Source of the DNA: Nocardia cyriacigeorgica
Lineage (GTDB): Bacteria > Actinomycetota > Actinomycetes > Mycobacteriales > Mycobacteriaceae
Direction of reading: 5' to 3'
NCBI RefSeq assembly: GCF_010858045.1
Contig: NZ_JAAGVC010000019.1
Coordinates: forward strand, 1 to 64,000
DNA length: 64,000 nt
In this document: one piece after another, positions 40,202-48,126 of the stretch
Position numbering within the stretch: the stretch's first letter is position 1
Layout: each line of letters begins with the position of its first letter
Program-made: the position numbers and the translations under genes
The notes under the pieces: generated by a model
The model's database searches: none
Seen by the model: the letters and a program-made list of their open reading frames with translations, nothing else
What the model was told of the DNA's origin: nothing

Positions 40202-41398
40202 ATGGCAGTCAGCGCGGTTCACAATGTCGACGTGTGCGTCGTCGGCCTCGGCCCGACCGGCCGGGCGCTGGCACACCGCGCCGAAGCCGCCGCCTTGTCC
40301 GTCGCCGCGATCGACCCCCGCCCCGACCGGCTGTGGCCGCCCACCTACTCCTGTTGGGTGGACGAGCTGCCCGAATGGCTACCGCAGAGCGCCATCGCGA
40401 CCCGGATCGAGGCACCCACCGTCTGGGCCAGGACCGAACACCGCATCCAACGGCCGTACTGCGTGCTGTCCAAGCCCGGCCTGCGCGAGGCGCTGCCGCT
40501 GGATCCGGCGCGCGTGCGCGCCGGGCGTGCCGTACGGGTGGAACCGCATGTGGTGGAACTGGCCGACGGATCGCTCATCTCCGCCGACGTCGTCGTCGAT
40601 ACCAGGGGCCTGCCCACCCTCGGCTCGCGTCGCGCCGCCAGCGCGCACGGCATCTTCGTCGACGCCGAGACCGCGGCGCCGATGGTGACCGACGGCGAGG
40701 GCCTGCTGCTGGACTGGCGGCCGGAGAACGGCGCGAGCAACGACGAGCCGCCCTCGTTCCTGTACTCGGTCCCGCTCGGTGACGGCACGGTGATCTTCGA
40801 GGAGACCAGCCTCGGGCTGCGCGGTGGCATGCCGCAGCACGAACTACGCAAACGCACCCTCAACCGGCTCGCCGCGCACGGTATCCGGCTCACCGGCAGC
40901 GAGCCGACCGAGGCGGCGCACTATCCGCTGGATCAGCCGCCGCCGAAGAAGGGCACCGGCCGGGTGATTCCGTTCGGTTCGCGCGGCGGGATGATGCACC
41001 CGTGCACCGGCTACAGCGTCGCCGATTCGCTGGCGCTGGTGGATACGGCGGTCGCGGCGATCCAACAGGGCCGTGATCCGATCGCCGCGCTGTGGTCGCC
41101 GCGGGCGCGGCTGGTCTATTGGATGCGGATGCGCGGGCTGTGGGGGTTGGGCCGGCTGACGACCGAGCAGTCCATCGCCATGTTCGAGGCCTTCTTCACC
41201 GCCTCACCGCGTGGGCAACGGGCGCTGCTGTCGGCGCACGACGATTACACCGCGCTCGGCGCCGTCCTGGTCAATACCGTCGCCCACACCTGGCCCTTCC
41301 GCTGGCGCTACGACCTGGTCGGCTGGACCAACCGCAACCGCTGGGTGGGCTACGAGTACGAGCCCGCGCCCAGCCCCGAAACCCCGCGCATCGGCTGA
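40202..41398 (+). CDS. Lycopene cyclase family protein (CrtY/CrtL type)
   Basis: A 398-residue FAD-dependent protein. NVDVCVVGLGPTGRALAHRA is the dinucleotide-binding loop, WPPTYSCWVDELPEWL the characteristic substrate region, PPSFLYSVPLGDGTVIFEETSL the cyclase motif, then RVIPFGSRGGMMHPCTGYSV near the C-terminal third. It should close the ends of lycopene to beta-ionone rings, but no phytoene synthase or desaturase is in the window, so it is isolated from its pathway. ATG 40202 starts the FAD loop; the frame opens at 39185 in the opposite gene. Confidence 0.83.
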   Translation: MAVSAVHNVDVCVVGLGPTGRALAHRAEAAALSVAAIDPRPDRLWPPTYSCWVDELPEWLPQSAIATRIEAPTVWARTEHRIQRPYCVLSKPGLREALPLDPARVRAGRAVRVEPHVVELADGSLISADVVVDTRGLPTLGSRRAASAHGIFVDAETAAPMVTDGEGLLLDWRPENGASNDEPPSFLYSVPLGDGTVIFEETSLGLRGGMPQHELRKRTLNRLAAHGIRLTGSEPTEAAHYPLDQPPPKKGTGRVIPFGSRGGMMHPCTGYSVADSLALVDTAVAAIQQGRDPIAALWSPRARLVYWMRMRGLWGLGRLTTEQSIAMFEAFFTASPRGQRALLSAHDDYTALGAVLVNTVAHTWPFRWRYDLVGWTNRNRWVGYEYEPAPSPETPRIG

Positions 41399-41414
41399 GA
41401 AGCCGACCGCAGGA

Positions 41415-42287
41415 TCAGGCCCCCGTCTCGGCGGCGCGCCGGTAGCCGCGCACCGCCGGGTACGCGAACACGATGACGATGCCGACGGTCCACAGCAGCG
41501 TCTTGATCATCGGTTCGGCCACCGGACCGCCGTAGGACAGCCCACGCATGGCGTCGATGGCGCAGCTCATCGGCTGATTCGCCACCACGTCCTGCAACCA
41601 CACCGGGTAGGCGTAGACCGGGACGAAGCCGGAGTTGAAGAACATCAGCAGCGTATTGATGATGCCGATGACGTTGACCAGCATGACGCCCTCGGTGAGC
41701 GTGGCCAGCGCCGTGACGAACACCGCGAACCCGACGCCGAACAACACCGGAATGCCGATCAACGCCAGCGCCGCCACCGGCCCCTGATCGAACCGGAACC
41801 CGATGCAGAAGCCCACCGCGATCACGAACAGCGTGGTGATCAGGACCCGGATGGCCTCGGCGAACAGCCGGCCGGTCAGACCAGCGGCCCGGTGCACCGG
41901 CATGGTCCAGAACCGGCCGAGCAGTCCGGTGGCCTTCTCGGTCTTGAAGCCGAGCGCGCTCACCACCGCGCCCGCCATGGCGGCCACCAGGGTGATCATC
42001 GGGACGGTGCCGTAGACGCTGGGTTTGCCGGTGGCGTTGGTGATCGAATCGCCGAGCACGATCCAGAACATCAGCAGCGTCAGCGCCGGGTACAGGATGG
42101 TCTGGATGGTGGTCGCTGGATCGCGCGCCCACACCAGCAGCAGCCGCTTGGTCTGGATCAGGCTGTGGGTCCACCAATTACCGAGCGAGCGTTCCGAGCG
42201 CGCGCGCACGGTCGGCAGCGGGGTGTTCCACCCGGTGTCCGGCGCCTCGGTCACCTCGGTGTCCGCGGTTGTCTCGACTGAACTCAT
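41415..42287 (-). CDS. ABC-2 type permease, DrrB/DrrC-like (second subunit)
   Basis: A 290-residue membrane protein with a charged N-tail (about 45 residues, PDTGWNTPLPTVRARSERSL), then six hydrophobic segments such as ILYPALTLLMFWIVLGDSI, MITLVAAMAGAVVSALGF and TLLWTVGIVIVFAYPAVRG. LGRFWTMPVHRAAGLTGRLF is the conserved DrrB-type loop. ATG 42287 overlaps the stop of the other permease (ATGA). It is the last gene of a three-gene exporter operon and convergent with the lycopene cyclase. Confidence 0.85.
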   Translation of the reverse strand: MSSVETTADTEVTEAPDTGWNTPLPTVRARSERSLGNWWTHSLIQTKRLLLVWARDPATTIQTILYPALTLLMFWIVLGDSITNATGKPSVYGTVPMITLVAAMAGAVVSALGFKTEKATGLLGRFWTMPVHRAAGLTGRLFAEAIRVLITTLFVIAVGFCIGFRFDQGPVAALALIGIPVLFGVGFAVFVTALATLTEGVMLVNVIGIINTLLMFFNSGFVPVYAYPVWLQDVVANQPMSCAIDAMRGLSYGGPVAEPMIKTLLWTVGIVIVFAYPAVRGYRRAAETGA

Positions 42288-43099
42288 GACCGCCTCACGC
42301 TCGCCCACACCGCCAGCGGCGCGAAGACCACCGCCGCGCCGATCAACCACACCAGCGGCACCCACAGCACCTGCCAGGTCACGCCGTCGGCGGCCATATC
42401 GCGCAATGCGAACGACAGCTGCGAGATCGGCTGGTTGCGCACGAACGGCCGGATCCACTCCGGGAACCCGGACTCCGGCACGAACCCGCAGGAGAGCATG
42501 CCGAAGATCAGCGTGGGCAGGGTCAGCGCCTGGCTCAGCGATTCCGGGCTCTTGGTCAGGCTGCCGAGGGCGTCGGCGCCCAGCGACAGCACGACGCTGA
42601 TGGCCAGCGAGAACACACAGAACAAGATCGCCTGGCCCCAGCCGGCCTCGAACCGGAACCCGATGATGTGGCCGTAGATCAGGGCCGCGGTCAACGAGCA
42701 CACCGACCGCACCACACCGGCACTGATCCGTGCCGACAGCGGCACCAGTGTGCCGATGGGCATGGTCTGCAACCGGGTGCTGAGCCCGGTCAACGCCTCG
42801 AACGCCGACAGCTGAGCGTTCGACATCATGGTGAACGCCATCGTCTGCAACACGATGATCGGCATGACGAACTGGGCGTAATCGATGCCCTGGAACTTCA
42901 TCACGTACCGCAGCGGCAGATAGAAGCCGAGGGTGAACACCAGCGGGGTGATGATCGCGACGATCAACTCCCCCTTGGTGGCCATGGTCCAGATGATGCG
43001 GCCGGTCAGCGCGCGCCACTGGGCGAACGAGGACAGCTTGGCGACGGGCAGTTCGGCGAACAGTTGGGCGCCGCCTGCCTCGGTGGTGGCAACACTCAC
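42284..43099 (-). CDS. ABC-2 type permease, DrrB-like (first subunit)
   Basis: A 271-residue membrane protein with about six hydrophobic segments (for instance ELIVAIITPLVFTLGFYLPL and VLWVPLVWLIGAAVVFAPLA). LSTRLQTMPIGTLVPLSARI is the coupling loop seen in DrrB homologues and FVRNQPISQLSFALRDM is the usual C-terminal motif shared with the second permease (VANQPMSCAIDAMRG). The GTG start overlaps the ATPase stop (GTGA), and the downstream permease overlaps by ATGA, so all three are coupled. Confidence 0.85.
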   Translation of the reverse strand: MSVATTEAGGAQLFAELPVAKLSSFAQWRALTGRIIWTMATKGELIVAIITPLVFTLGFYLPLRYVMKFQGIDYAQFVMPIIVLQTMAFTMMSNAQLSAFEALTGLSTRLQTMPIGTLVPLSARISAGVVRSVCSLTAALIYGHIIGFRFEAGWGQAILFCVFSLAISVVLSLGADALGSLTKSPESLSQALTLPTLIFGMLSCGFVPESGFPEWIRPFVRNQPISQLSFALRDMAADGVTWQVLWVPLVWLIGAAVVFAPLAVWASVRRS

Positions 43100-44079
43100 G
43101 AGTGACCGCCCGAATGGCCGGTGATGGAGAGGAACACGTCGTCGAGTGAGGGCCGGCGCAGCGCGATATCGGCCAGGTCGACGCCGGCGGAATCCAGCCT
43201 GCGCAGGGCCTCGGCCAGGGTCGCGGCGCCTTCCGGCGCGGGGATCGACAGCCGGTCGGCGCCGTTCAGTTCGGCCGAGACCGCCGTCGGCACCAGATCA
43301 CCGAGCGCGGCTGCCGCCGTGGACAGATCCGACGGGTCCAGCGGGACGACCTCGCAGTAGCTGCCGCCGGTCTTCTCCTTGAGTTCGTCGGCGGTGCCCT
43401 CGGCGATGACGGTGCCCTTGTCGATGACGATGATGTTGTCGCTGAGCACGTCGGCCTCTTCGAGGTACTGCGTGGTCAGCAGGACCGTGATGCCCTGCGC
43501 CTTGAGGGCGTTGACCAGATCCCACACGCCCTGGCGGCTGCGCGGATCCAGGCCCGTGGTCGGCTCGTCGAGGAACACCACCTCCGGGCGCACCACCAGG
43601 CCGCAGGCGATGTCCACGCGCCTGCGCATACCGCCGGAATAGTTGCGCACCGCGCGACGGCCCGCACTGACCAGGTCGAATTCCTCGAGCAGGGTGTCGG
43701 CGCGCTTACGGGCGGCCGATTTGCTCAGGCCCATGAGCCTGCCGAACAGCTCCAGGTTCTCCCGGCCGGACAGGTTCTCGTCCAGCGCGGCGTACTGGCC
43801 GGTCATCATGATCGAGCGGCGCACGCCCGCCGGATCCTTCTGCACATCGTGCCCGGCGACGATCGCGGTGCCCGAATCGGGGCGGAGCAGGGTGGACAGG
43901 ATCTTGACGGTGGTGGTCTTGCCCGCGCCGTTGGGGCCGAGCACACCGAGCACACTCGCCTTCTCGGCGGTGAAACTGATGCCTTGCAGCGCGTGCACCT
44001 CACCGAACGACTTCCGCACGTCCACGACCTGGACGGCGGGCTCGCTCGCGGGCGACTCGACATGATTCGAACTCGGCAT
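43096..44079 (-). CDS. ABC transporter ATP-binding protein, DrrA (daunorubicin resistance) family
   Basis: A 327-residue ATPase: Walker A LGPNGAGKTTTVKILSTLLR, Q-loop ARRSIMMTGQYAALDENLSG, signature VRNYSGGMRRRVDIACGLVV, Walker B VVFLDEPTTGLDPRSRQGVW and H-loop VLLTTQYLEEADVLSD; the DrrA-type C-terminal domain with LDDVFLSITGHSGG ends it. DrrABC complexes export drugs or envelope lipids. The ATG at 44079 has GGAGAG upstream; the frame to 44244 is a shadow. It diverges from the aldehyde-dehydrogenase-like gene. Substrate unknown. Confidence 0.9.
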   Translation of the reverse strand: MPSSNHVESPASEPAVQVVDVRKSFGEVHALQGISFTAEKASVLGVLGPNGAGKTTTVKILSTLLRPDSGTAIVAGHDVQKDPAGVRRSIMMTGQYAALDENLSGRENLELFGRLMGLSKSAARKRADTLLEEFDLVSAGRRAVRNYSGGMRRRVDIACGLVVRPEVVFLDEPTTGLDPRSRQGVWDLVNALKAQGITVLLTTQYLEEADVLSDNIIVIDKGTVIAEGTADELKEKTGGSYCEVVPLDPSDLSTAAAALGDLVPTAVSAELNGADRLSIPAPEGAATLAEALRRLDSAGVDLADIALRRPSLDDVFLSITGHSGGHS

Positions 44080-44350
44080 CAACTCTCCACTATCGGCCGG
44101 GCAGGGGTGGGTCGCCGGAGCGCACGCAGCGACGTCCCGCATGGTGATCCGTACCGCCGGGCGCGATGTTACCGGCCCGGGTTTCGCATTCGGGCCGGTC
44201 CGGGCGCACCGGCGACCGGACCGTTCGATTGTGCGCTTACTCACACTATCCGCCGGGCTCCGAATAGGCGCAGGTACGGCGGGTATTCGGCAGCGGTATG
44301 GCAGCGGCGCTACCTTGTCGCCCGGTCATCGCGCCCATAGTCTTGGACGC

Positions 44351-45871
44351 ATGGCCGAGTCCGCGCAGCCACATCTGGCGGCGCGTTCGGGAGGATCGGG
44401 CCGACCGAGCGTGCTTACGTCCTACGACCCACGCACCGGGGAAACGGTCGGCACCTACGCCGTCCAGGGTTCCAGCGAGCTGAAACGTGCCGTTCGCGCG
44501 GCCCGTGCGGCCGAAAAGTGGTGGGCGCACCTGAGTTTCGGTGCCCGCAAGCGATGGCTGCTGGACTGGAAACGCAGCATCGCCAGGCGATCAGGGGAAC
44601 TGATCGACCTCGTCCGCGAGGAAACCGGCAAGCCCGAGGCCGACGCCGCCATCGAAGTGATGCTGGCGATCGAGAACCTCGACTGGGCGGCCCGCAATGC
44701 CGGGCGCACCCTCGGCCGCCGCGTCATCGATTCCACCTGGCTCACTCGCAATCAGCGCGCTTCGGTGGGTTTCCTGCCGCTCGGGGTGATCGGCGTGATC
44801 GGCGCCTGGCACAACCCCGTTTTCACGCCGATGGGTTCGATCGCCTACGCGATGGCCGCGGGTAACGCGGTGGTGTTCAAACCGCACGAACTCACCACCG
44901 GCGTCGGGGTGTGGCTGGCCCAGACCTGGGCCGAGCTCGCGCCCGATCAGCCGGTGCTGCAAGCGATCACCGGCGATGCGACCACCACGGCAGCGCTGTG
45001 CCGCGCCGGGGTGGACAAGATCGCCTACGCGGGCCCGGAAGCCGAGGGCCGCAAGGTGATCGAGCTGTGCGCCCAGACGCTGACGCCGGTAGTGGTCGAA
45101 TACAGCGGCAAAGGCGCCATGGTGGTGCAGGTCGATGCGAAACTCGACGAGGCCGCCGAGGCGGCGGTGTTCGGCGCCATGGCCAATGCCGGCCAGAACG
45201 CCGCCGGTATCCAGCGCGCGTATGTCGCCGAATCGGTGTACGAACCCTTCCTCGATCTGGTGATCGAGCACGCCAGGCGGCTGCGGCCAGGCGCGGCCAG
45301 GCACGCCTGCTACGGGCCGATGATCCTCGAAGAGCAGACCGACGTGGTCCGCAGGCAGGTGCGCGACGCGCTGGCCAGGGGCGGACGCGCGGTGGTCGGC
45401 GGGCTCGATTCGATCCGTGAGCCGTACGTCGAGCCGATCGTGCTGGCCGAGGTGCCGGAGGAGAGCCTTGTCATCAGCGGCGAGGCGATCGGTCCGGTAC
45501 TGGTGGTGAACAAGGTCGCCGATATGGACGAGGCGGTGCGGCGGGTGAACGCCGTGGGCAGTGGGCTGTCGGTCTCGGTGTTCACCAGAGACGTCGCCAG
45601 CGTCGAGGCCTTCGCCGAGCGGCTGCGGGTCGGCGTGGTGACGGTGAACTCCGCGACGGCGTGCACCGGCATTCCGGCGCTGCCGTTCGGCGGGGTCGGC
45701 GAATACGGGCAAGGCCACAGCCACGGCGAACTCGGCCTGCTGGAGTTCACCAGGACGCTCGCGATCGCGCGCACCAAATACCGGGCGCCGCTGAAACTCA
45801 CCACCTTCGAACGCAATTCGCGGCAGCTGCGGATCGCGCGCACGATATTCCGGCTACGGCACGGGCGCTAG
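44351..45871 (+). CDS. Aldehyde dehydrogenase family protein lacking the catalytic cysteine
   Basis: A 506-residue protein with the whole ALDH fold: LGVIGVIGAWHNPVFTPMGS, NAVVFKPHELTTGVGV (NAD binding), VVVEYSGKGAMVVQVDAKLD (the Glu position), PALPFGGVGEYGQGHSHGEL and a membrane-proximal basic end. In active enzymes the NAGQxC motif supplies the nucleophile; here it reads ANAGQNAAGIQRAYV, with GCC (Ala) at the Cys codon. It therefore cannot form the usual thiohemiacetal. It may be a regulatory or structural homologue or use another chemistry. ATG 44351 fits the protein start; the frame opens at 44141. No frameshift is visible and the gene looks intact otherwise. Confidence 0.82.
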   Translation: MAESAQPHLAARSGGSGRPSVLTSYDPRTGETVGTYAVQGSSELKRAVRAARAAEKWWAHLSFGARKRWLLDWKRSIARRSGELIDLVREETGKPEADAAIEVMLAIENLDWAARNAGRTLGRRVIDSTWLTRNQRASVGFLPLGVIGVIGAWHNPVFTPMGSIAYAMAAGNAVVFKPHELTTGVGVWLAQTWAELAPDQPVLQAITGDATTTAALCRAGVDKIAYAGPEAEGRKVIELCAQTLTPVVVEYSGKGAMVVQVDAKLDEAAEAAVFGAMANAGQNAAGIQRAYVAESVYEPFLDLVIEHARRLRPGAARHACYGPMILEEQTDVVRRQVRDALARGGRAVVGGLDSIREPYVEPIVLAEVPEESLVISGEAIGPVLVVNKVADMDEAVRRVNAVGSGLSVSVFTRDVASVEAFAERLRVGVVTVNSATACTGIPALPFGGVGEYGQGHSHGELGLLEFTRTLAIARTKYRAPLKLTTFERNSRQLRIARTIFRLRHGR

Positions 45872-45931
45872 GCATCCGGGATCGACGAGCGAGCCGACGT
45901 CGGAGCCGGAATCCGTCGCGAGCCGTCCGCG

Positions 45932-47155
45932 TCAGCTCGCGGGGCCCAGCAGTGCCGCCATCATCAGCGCGTGCACCCTGGCGATGTGTTCCGGCCGCGC
46001 GTCGAACCGCACCAGCCTGCCCACATCGATCACCTGACCGATCGCCGCGTGCACCCGGAAGCGGGCCTCGATCGGATCGCCATCGAGCAGATTGGCCCAT
46101 TCGAGGACGTTCTGGCGCTGGATCGCGCGCAGCTTGTGCTGCTCGGCCTGCGGCAGATTGCTGAACTCGGCGTAATAGACCGGCATGATCTCCGGCATCG
46201 CGAAGCTGAGCCTGGCGTAGCGGTCGGCGATGCGGTCGACGGCGTCGGCGCGGCTGGTGGCCTCGGCCAGCGCCTCGCTGATGGCGATGGCGAGCCGGTC
46301 ACCGGTGCGGTGGAAGGCCGCGGCCAGCAGATCGGACTTGCTGCTGAAGTAGCGGTAGACGCTGGAGGCGTTGATGCCGACGGCCGAACCGATCTCCTCG
46401 ATGCTCGCCTCGTGATAGCCCTGCCTGCCGAAGATGCGGATGGCCTCGGTGAGCAGCTGTTCGCGTTTCGAGGTGACCGGAAGCCCGCGCGGCTGCGGCG
46501 CCGGATCGGCCGAACTCGGCGCGGGCGGCAACTCGGCGCGCACGATCGCGGTGGACATCTCGCGCAGCAGCGGCAGCAGCCGGGCGGTGGACAGCGCGGT
46601 GCGGTGCGCGGAGATGCTGCCGATGGTGCTGAGTACACCGGCGGCCAGCAGCGCGACGTCCTCGGGCGGGGATTGCGGGCGCAGCTGCGCGATGGGCGCG
46701 GCGAAGGTGGCGTTGAGGCCGTCGTAGAGCGCCTTGATGCGGGTGCGGTCCTCCTTCTCCAGGTAGCGCCGCTCCCAGCGGTAGAGCCCGGCCTCGCGCC
46801 GGATATCGATGGTGTGGTCGGCGACGGCGCGGATCAGCGCGTCCAGACGTCCGGCGGGGTCGAGCGCTGGATCGTCGGCGGCGACGGCGACATCGAGCAG
46901 CTGCCGCGCGCCTTCTTCCGCGGCGGCGACCAGCAAGGCGTACTTGTTGGCGAAATGGCGATAGAGCGCGGGACCGGAGATGCCGACCTCGGCGGCGATC
47001 TCGTCGACACCGACCGGGTAGTACCCGCGTTCGCTGAAGGCGCGAGCCGCCGCCCGGATGATCTGGACCTTGCGATCCTTGGGCCTGCGACGCACGGTTC
47101 GACCGCCCGCCGGCCGCGTGCGCACGAGGTCGACCTCGCTGCGATCGGCGACCAT
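45932..47155 (-). CDS. Tandem TetR-family regulator (Mce3R-like double TetR)
   Basis: A 407-residue protein with two complete TetR units. The first HTH is IIRAAARAFSERGYYPVGVD with EVGISGPALYRHFANKYAL at about 30-75; the second is LLTEAIRIFGRQGYHEASIE with AVGINASSVYRYFSSKSDLL at about 230-275; each is followed by a helical ligand domain. M. tuberculosis Mce3R (406 residues) has the same rare architecture and represses lipid-transport and beta-oxidation genes. ATG 47155 has GGAGAG just upstream; ATG 47167 is the alternative. It is divergent from the enoyl-CoA hydratase gene, with a 19-bp direct repeat between them. Confidence 0.87.
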   Translation of the reverse strand: MVADRSEVDLVRTRPAGGRTVRRRPKDRKVQIIRAAARAFSERGYYPVGVDEIAAEVGISGPALYRHFANKYALLVAAAEEGARQLLDVAVAADDPALDPAGRLDALIRAVADHTIDIRREAGLYRWERRYLEKEDRTRIKALYDGLNATFAAPIAQLRPQSPPEDVALLAAGVLSTIGSISAHRTALSTARLLPLLREMSTAIVRAELPPAPSSADPAPQPRGLPVTSKREQLLTEAIRIFGRQGYHEASIEEIGSAVGINASSVYRYFSSKSDLLAAAFHRTGDRLAIAISEALAEATSRADAVDRIADRYARLSFAMPEIMPVYYAEFSNLPQAEQHKLRAIQRQNVLEWANLLDGDPIEARFRVHAAIGQVIDVGRLVRFDARPEHIARVHALMMAALLGPAS

Positions 47156-47186
47156 GTTGCTCTCCATTCTGCGGCGGCGCCACCGG

Positions 47187-47216
47187 TTGACAGCGCCGGA
47201 CGAATCATCCTAAGTT
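47187..47216 (+). promoter_or_regulatory. Putative promoter of the enoyl-CoA hydratase gene
   Basis: A perfect TTGACA at 47187-47192 is followed, after 18 bases, by TAAGTT at 47211-47216, a -35/-10 pair in which the -10 overlaps the first operator-like repeat. Transcription would then start near 47223, about 60 bases before the ATG at 47286. The overlap suits repression by the divergent TetR protein. Confidence 0.42.
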
Positions 47217-47249
47217 AACCACAATTCGCAAAGTTAACCACGATTCACG
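47212..47249. repeat. Two 19-bp direct repeats, putative operator of the tandem TetR regulator
   Basis: Units starting at 47212 and 47231 share AAGTTAACCAC-ATTC, 16 of 19 bases identical, and each holds the palindrome GTTAAC. They lie between the divergent double-TetR gene and the enoyl-CoA hydratase gene. Two tandem sites match a regulator with two DNA-binding domains, though binding is inferred. Confidence 0.6.
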
Positions 47250-47285
47250 GCCGGTGTCCGCCGAATCGCAGCACAGGGAGCGGAA

Positions 47286-48077
47286 ATGGTCAGCGACGGT
47301 TCATCATCCCCGACCGCCGGGTTCACCGCGGTGCGGGACGGCAGGGTTCTCCGGGTCACCCTCAGCAATCCGGGCCGCAAGAACGCCCTCTCGTATCAGA
47401 CGATGGTCGCCCTCGGCGACACGTTCCTGGCACTCGCCGACGACCCGGGAGTACGGGTCGTCCTGCTGACCGGCGACGGCGCGGACTTCTGCACCGGCGC
47501 GGATCTGGCCGCCGACACCAATGGCATCACCCCCGAGATGACGATGGATGCGGCCAACCGGCTGGTCCGCGCGATCGTGCACGCGCCGGTGCCCGTCATC
47601 GCGCGGATCCGCGGCGCGGCCGCAGGCGTCGGCGTCGGCATCGCGCTGGCCGCCGACCTGGTCTACGCGGCCGATGATTCCTATCTGCTGCTCGCCTTCA
47701 TCAATATCGGCCTGATGCCCGACGGCGGCGCGGCGGCGCTGGTGGCCGCGGCGGCCGGACGCCCACTCGCCACCGAGATGGCGCTGCTCGGCAAGCGCCT
47801 GCCCGCCCCGGCGGCGCGCCAGGCCGGATTGCTCACCGCGGCGCTCCCGGTCGACGAGCTCGACGGCGCCGTGGCGGCGGCGGTGGACAAGATCGCGCAC
47901 GGCCCGCGCCGCGCGCTCGAACTCACCAAGAAGGCGCTCAATATCGCCACCCTGCGTGCGCTGGACGAGGTGCTTGACGCGGAGAAGACCGGCCAGGTCG
48001 AGCTGCTGCGATCGGCCGACTTCCGGGAGGGCGCGGCGGCGATGCTCGGCAAGCGCAAGGCCGTGTTCGCCGACTGA
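47286..48077 (+). CDS. Enoyl-CoA hydratase/isomerase family protein
   Basis: A 263-residue crotonase-fold enzyme. GADFCTGADLAADT and ARIRGAAAGVGVGIALAADL form the CoA site and oxyanion hole, INIGLMPDGGAAALVAAAAG has an Asp in the region where hydratases use a second acid, as PaaG-type isomerases do, and ALELTKKALNIATLRALDEV is the C-terminal helix. It acts on fatty or aromatic acyl-CoA; the exact reaction cannot be set. GGGAG lies upstream of the ATG. Divergent from the Mce3R-like regulator, whose repeat and a promoter-like sequence precede it. Confidence 0.87.
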   Translation: MVSDGSSSPTAGFTAVRDGRVLRVTLSNPGRKNALSYQTMVALGDTFLALADDPGVRVVLLTGDGADFCTGADLAADTNGITPEMTMDAANRLVRAIVHAPVPVIARIRGAAAGVGVGIALAADLVYAADDSYLLLAFINIGLMPDGGAAALVAAAAGRPLATEMALLGKRLPAPAARQAGLLTAALPVDELDGAVAAAVDKIAHGPRRALELTKKALNIATLRALDEVLDAEKTGQVELLRSADFREGAAAMLGKRKAVFAD

Positions 48078-48126
48078 CGCACACCGGTCGCCCCGGCTCC
48101 GAGACCGGGGACTATGTTGACCGGCT

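Noticed and set aside
47207..47222. ATCCTAAGTTAACCAC as another iron box
   Set aside because: It lacks the GGCTAACC half, repeats 19 bases later and stands next to a TetR gene, so I read it as a TetR-type direct repeat.
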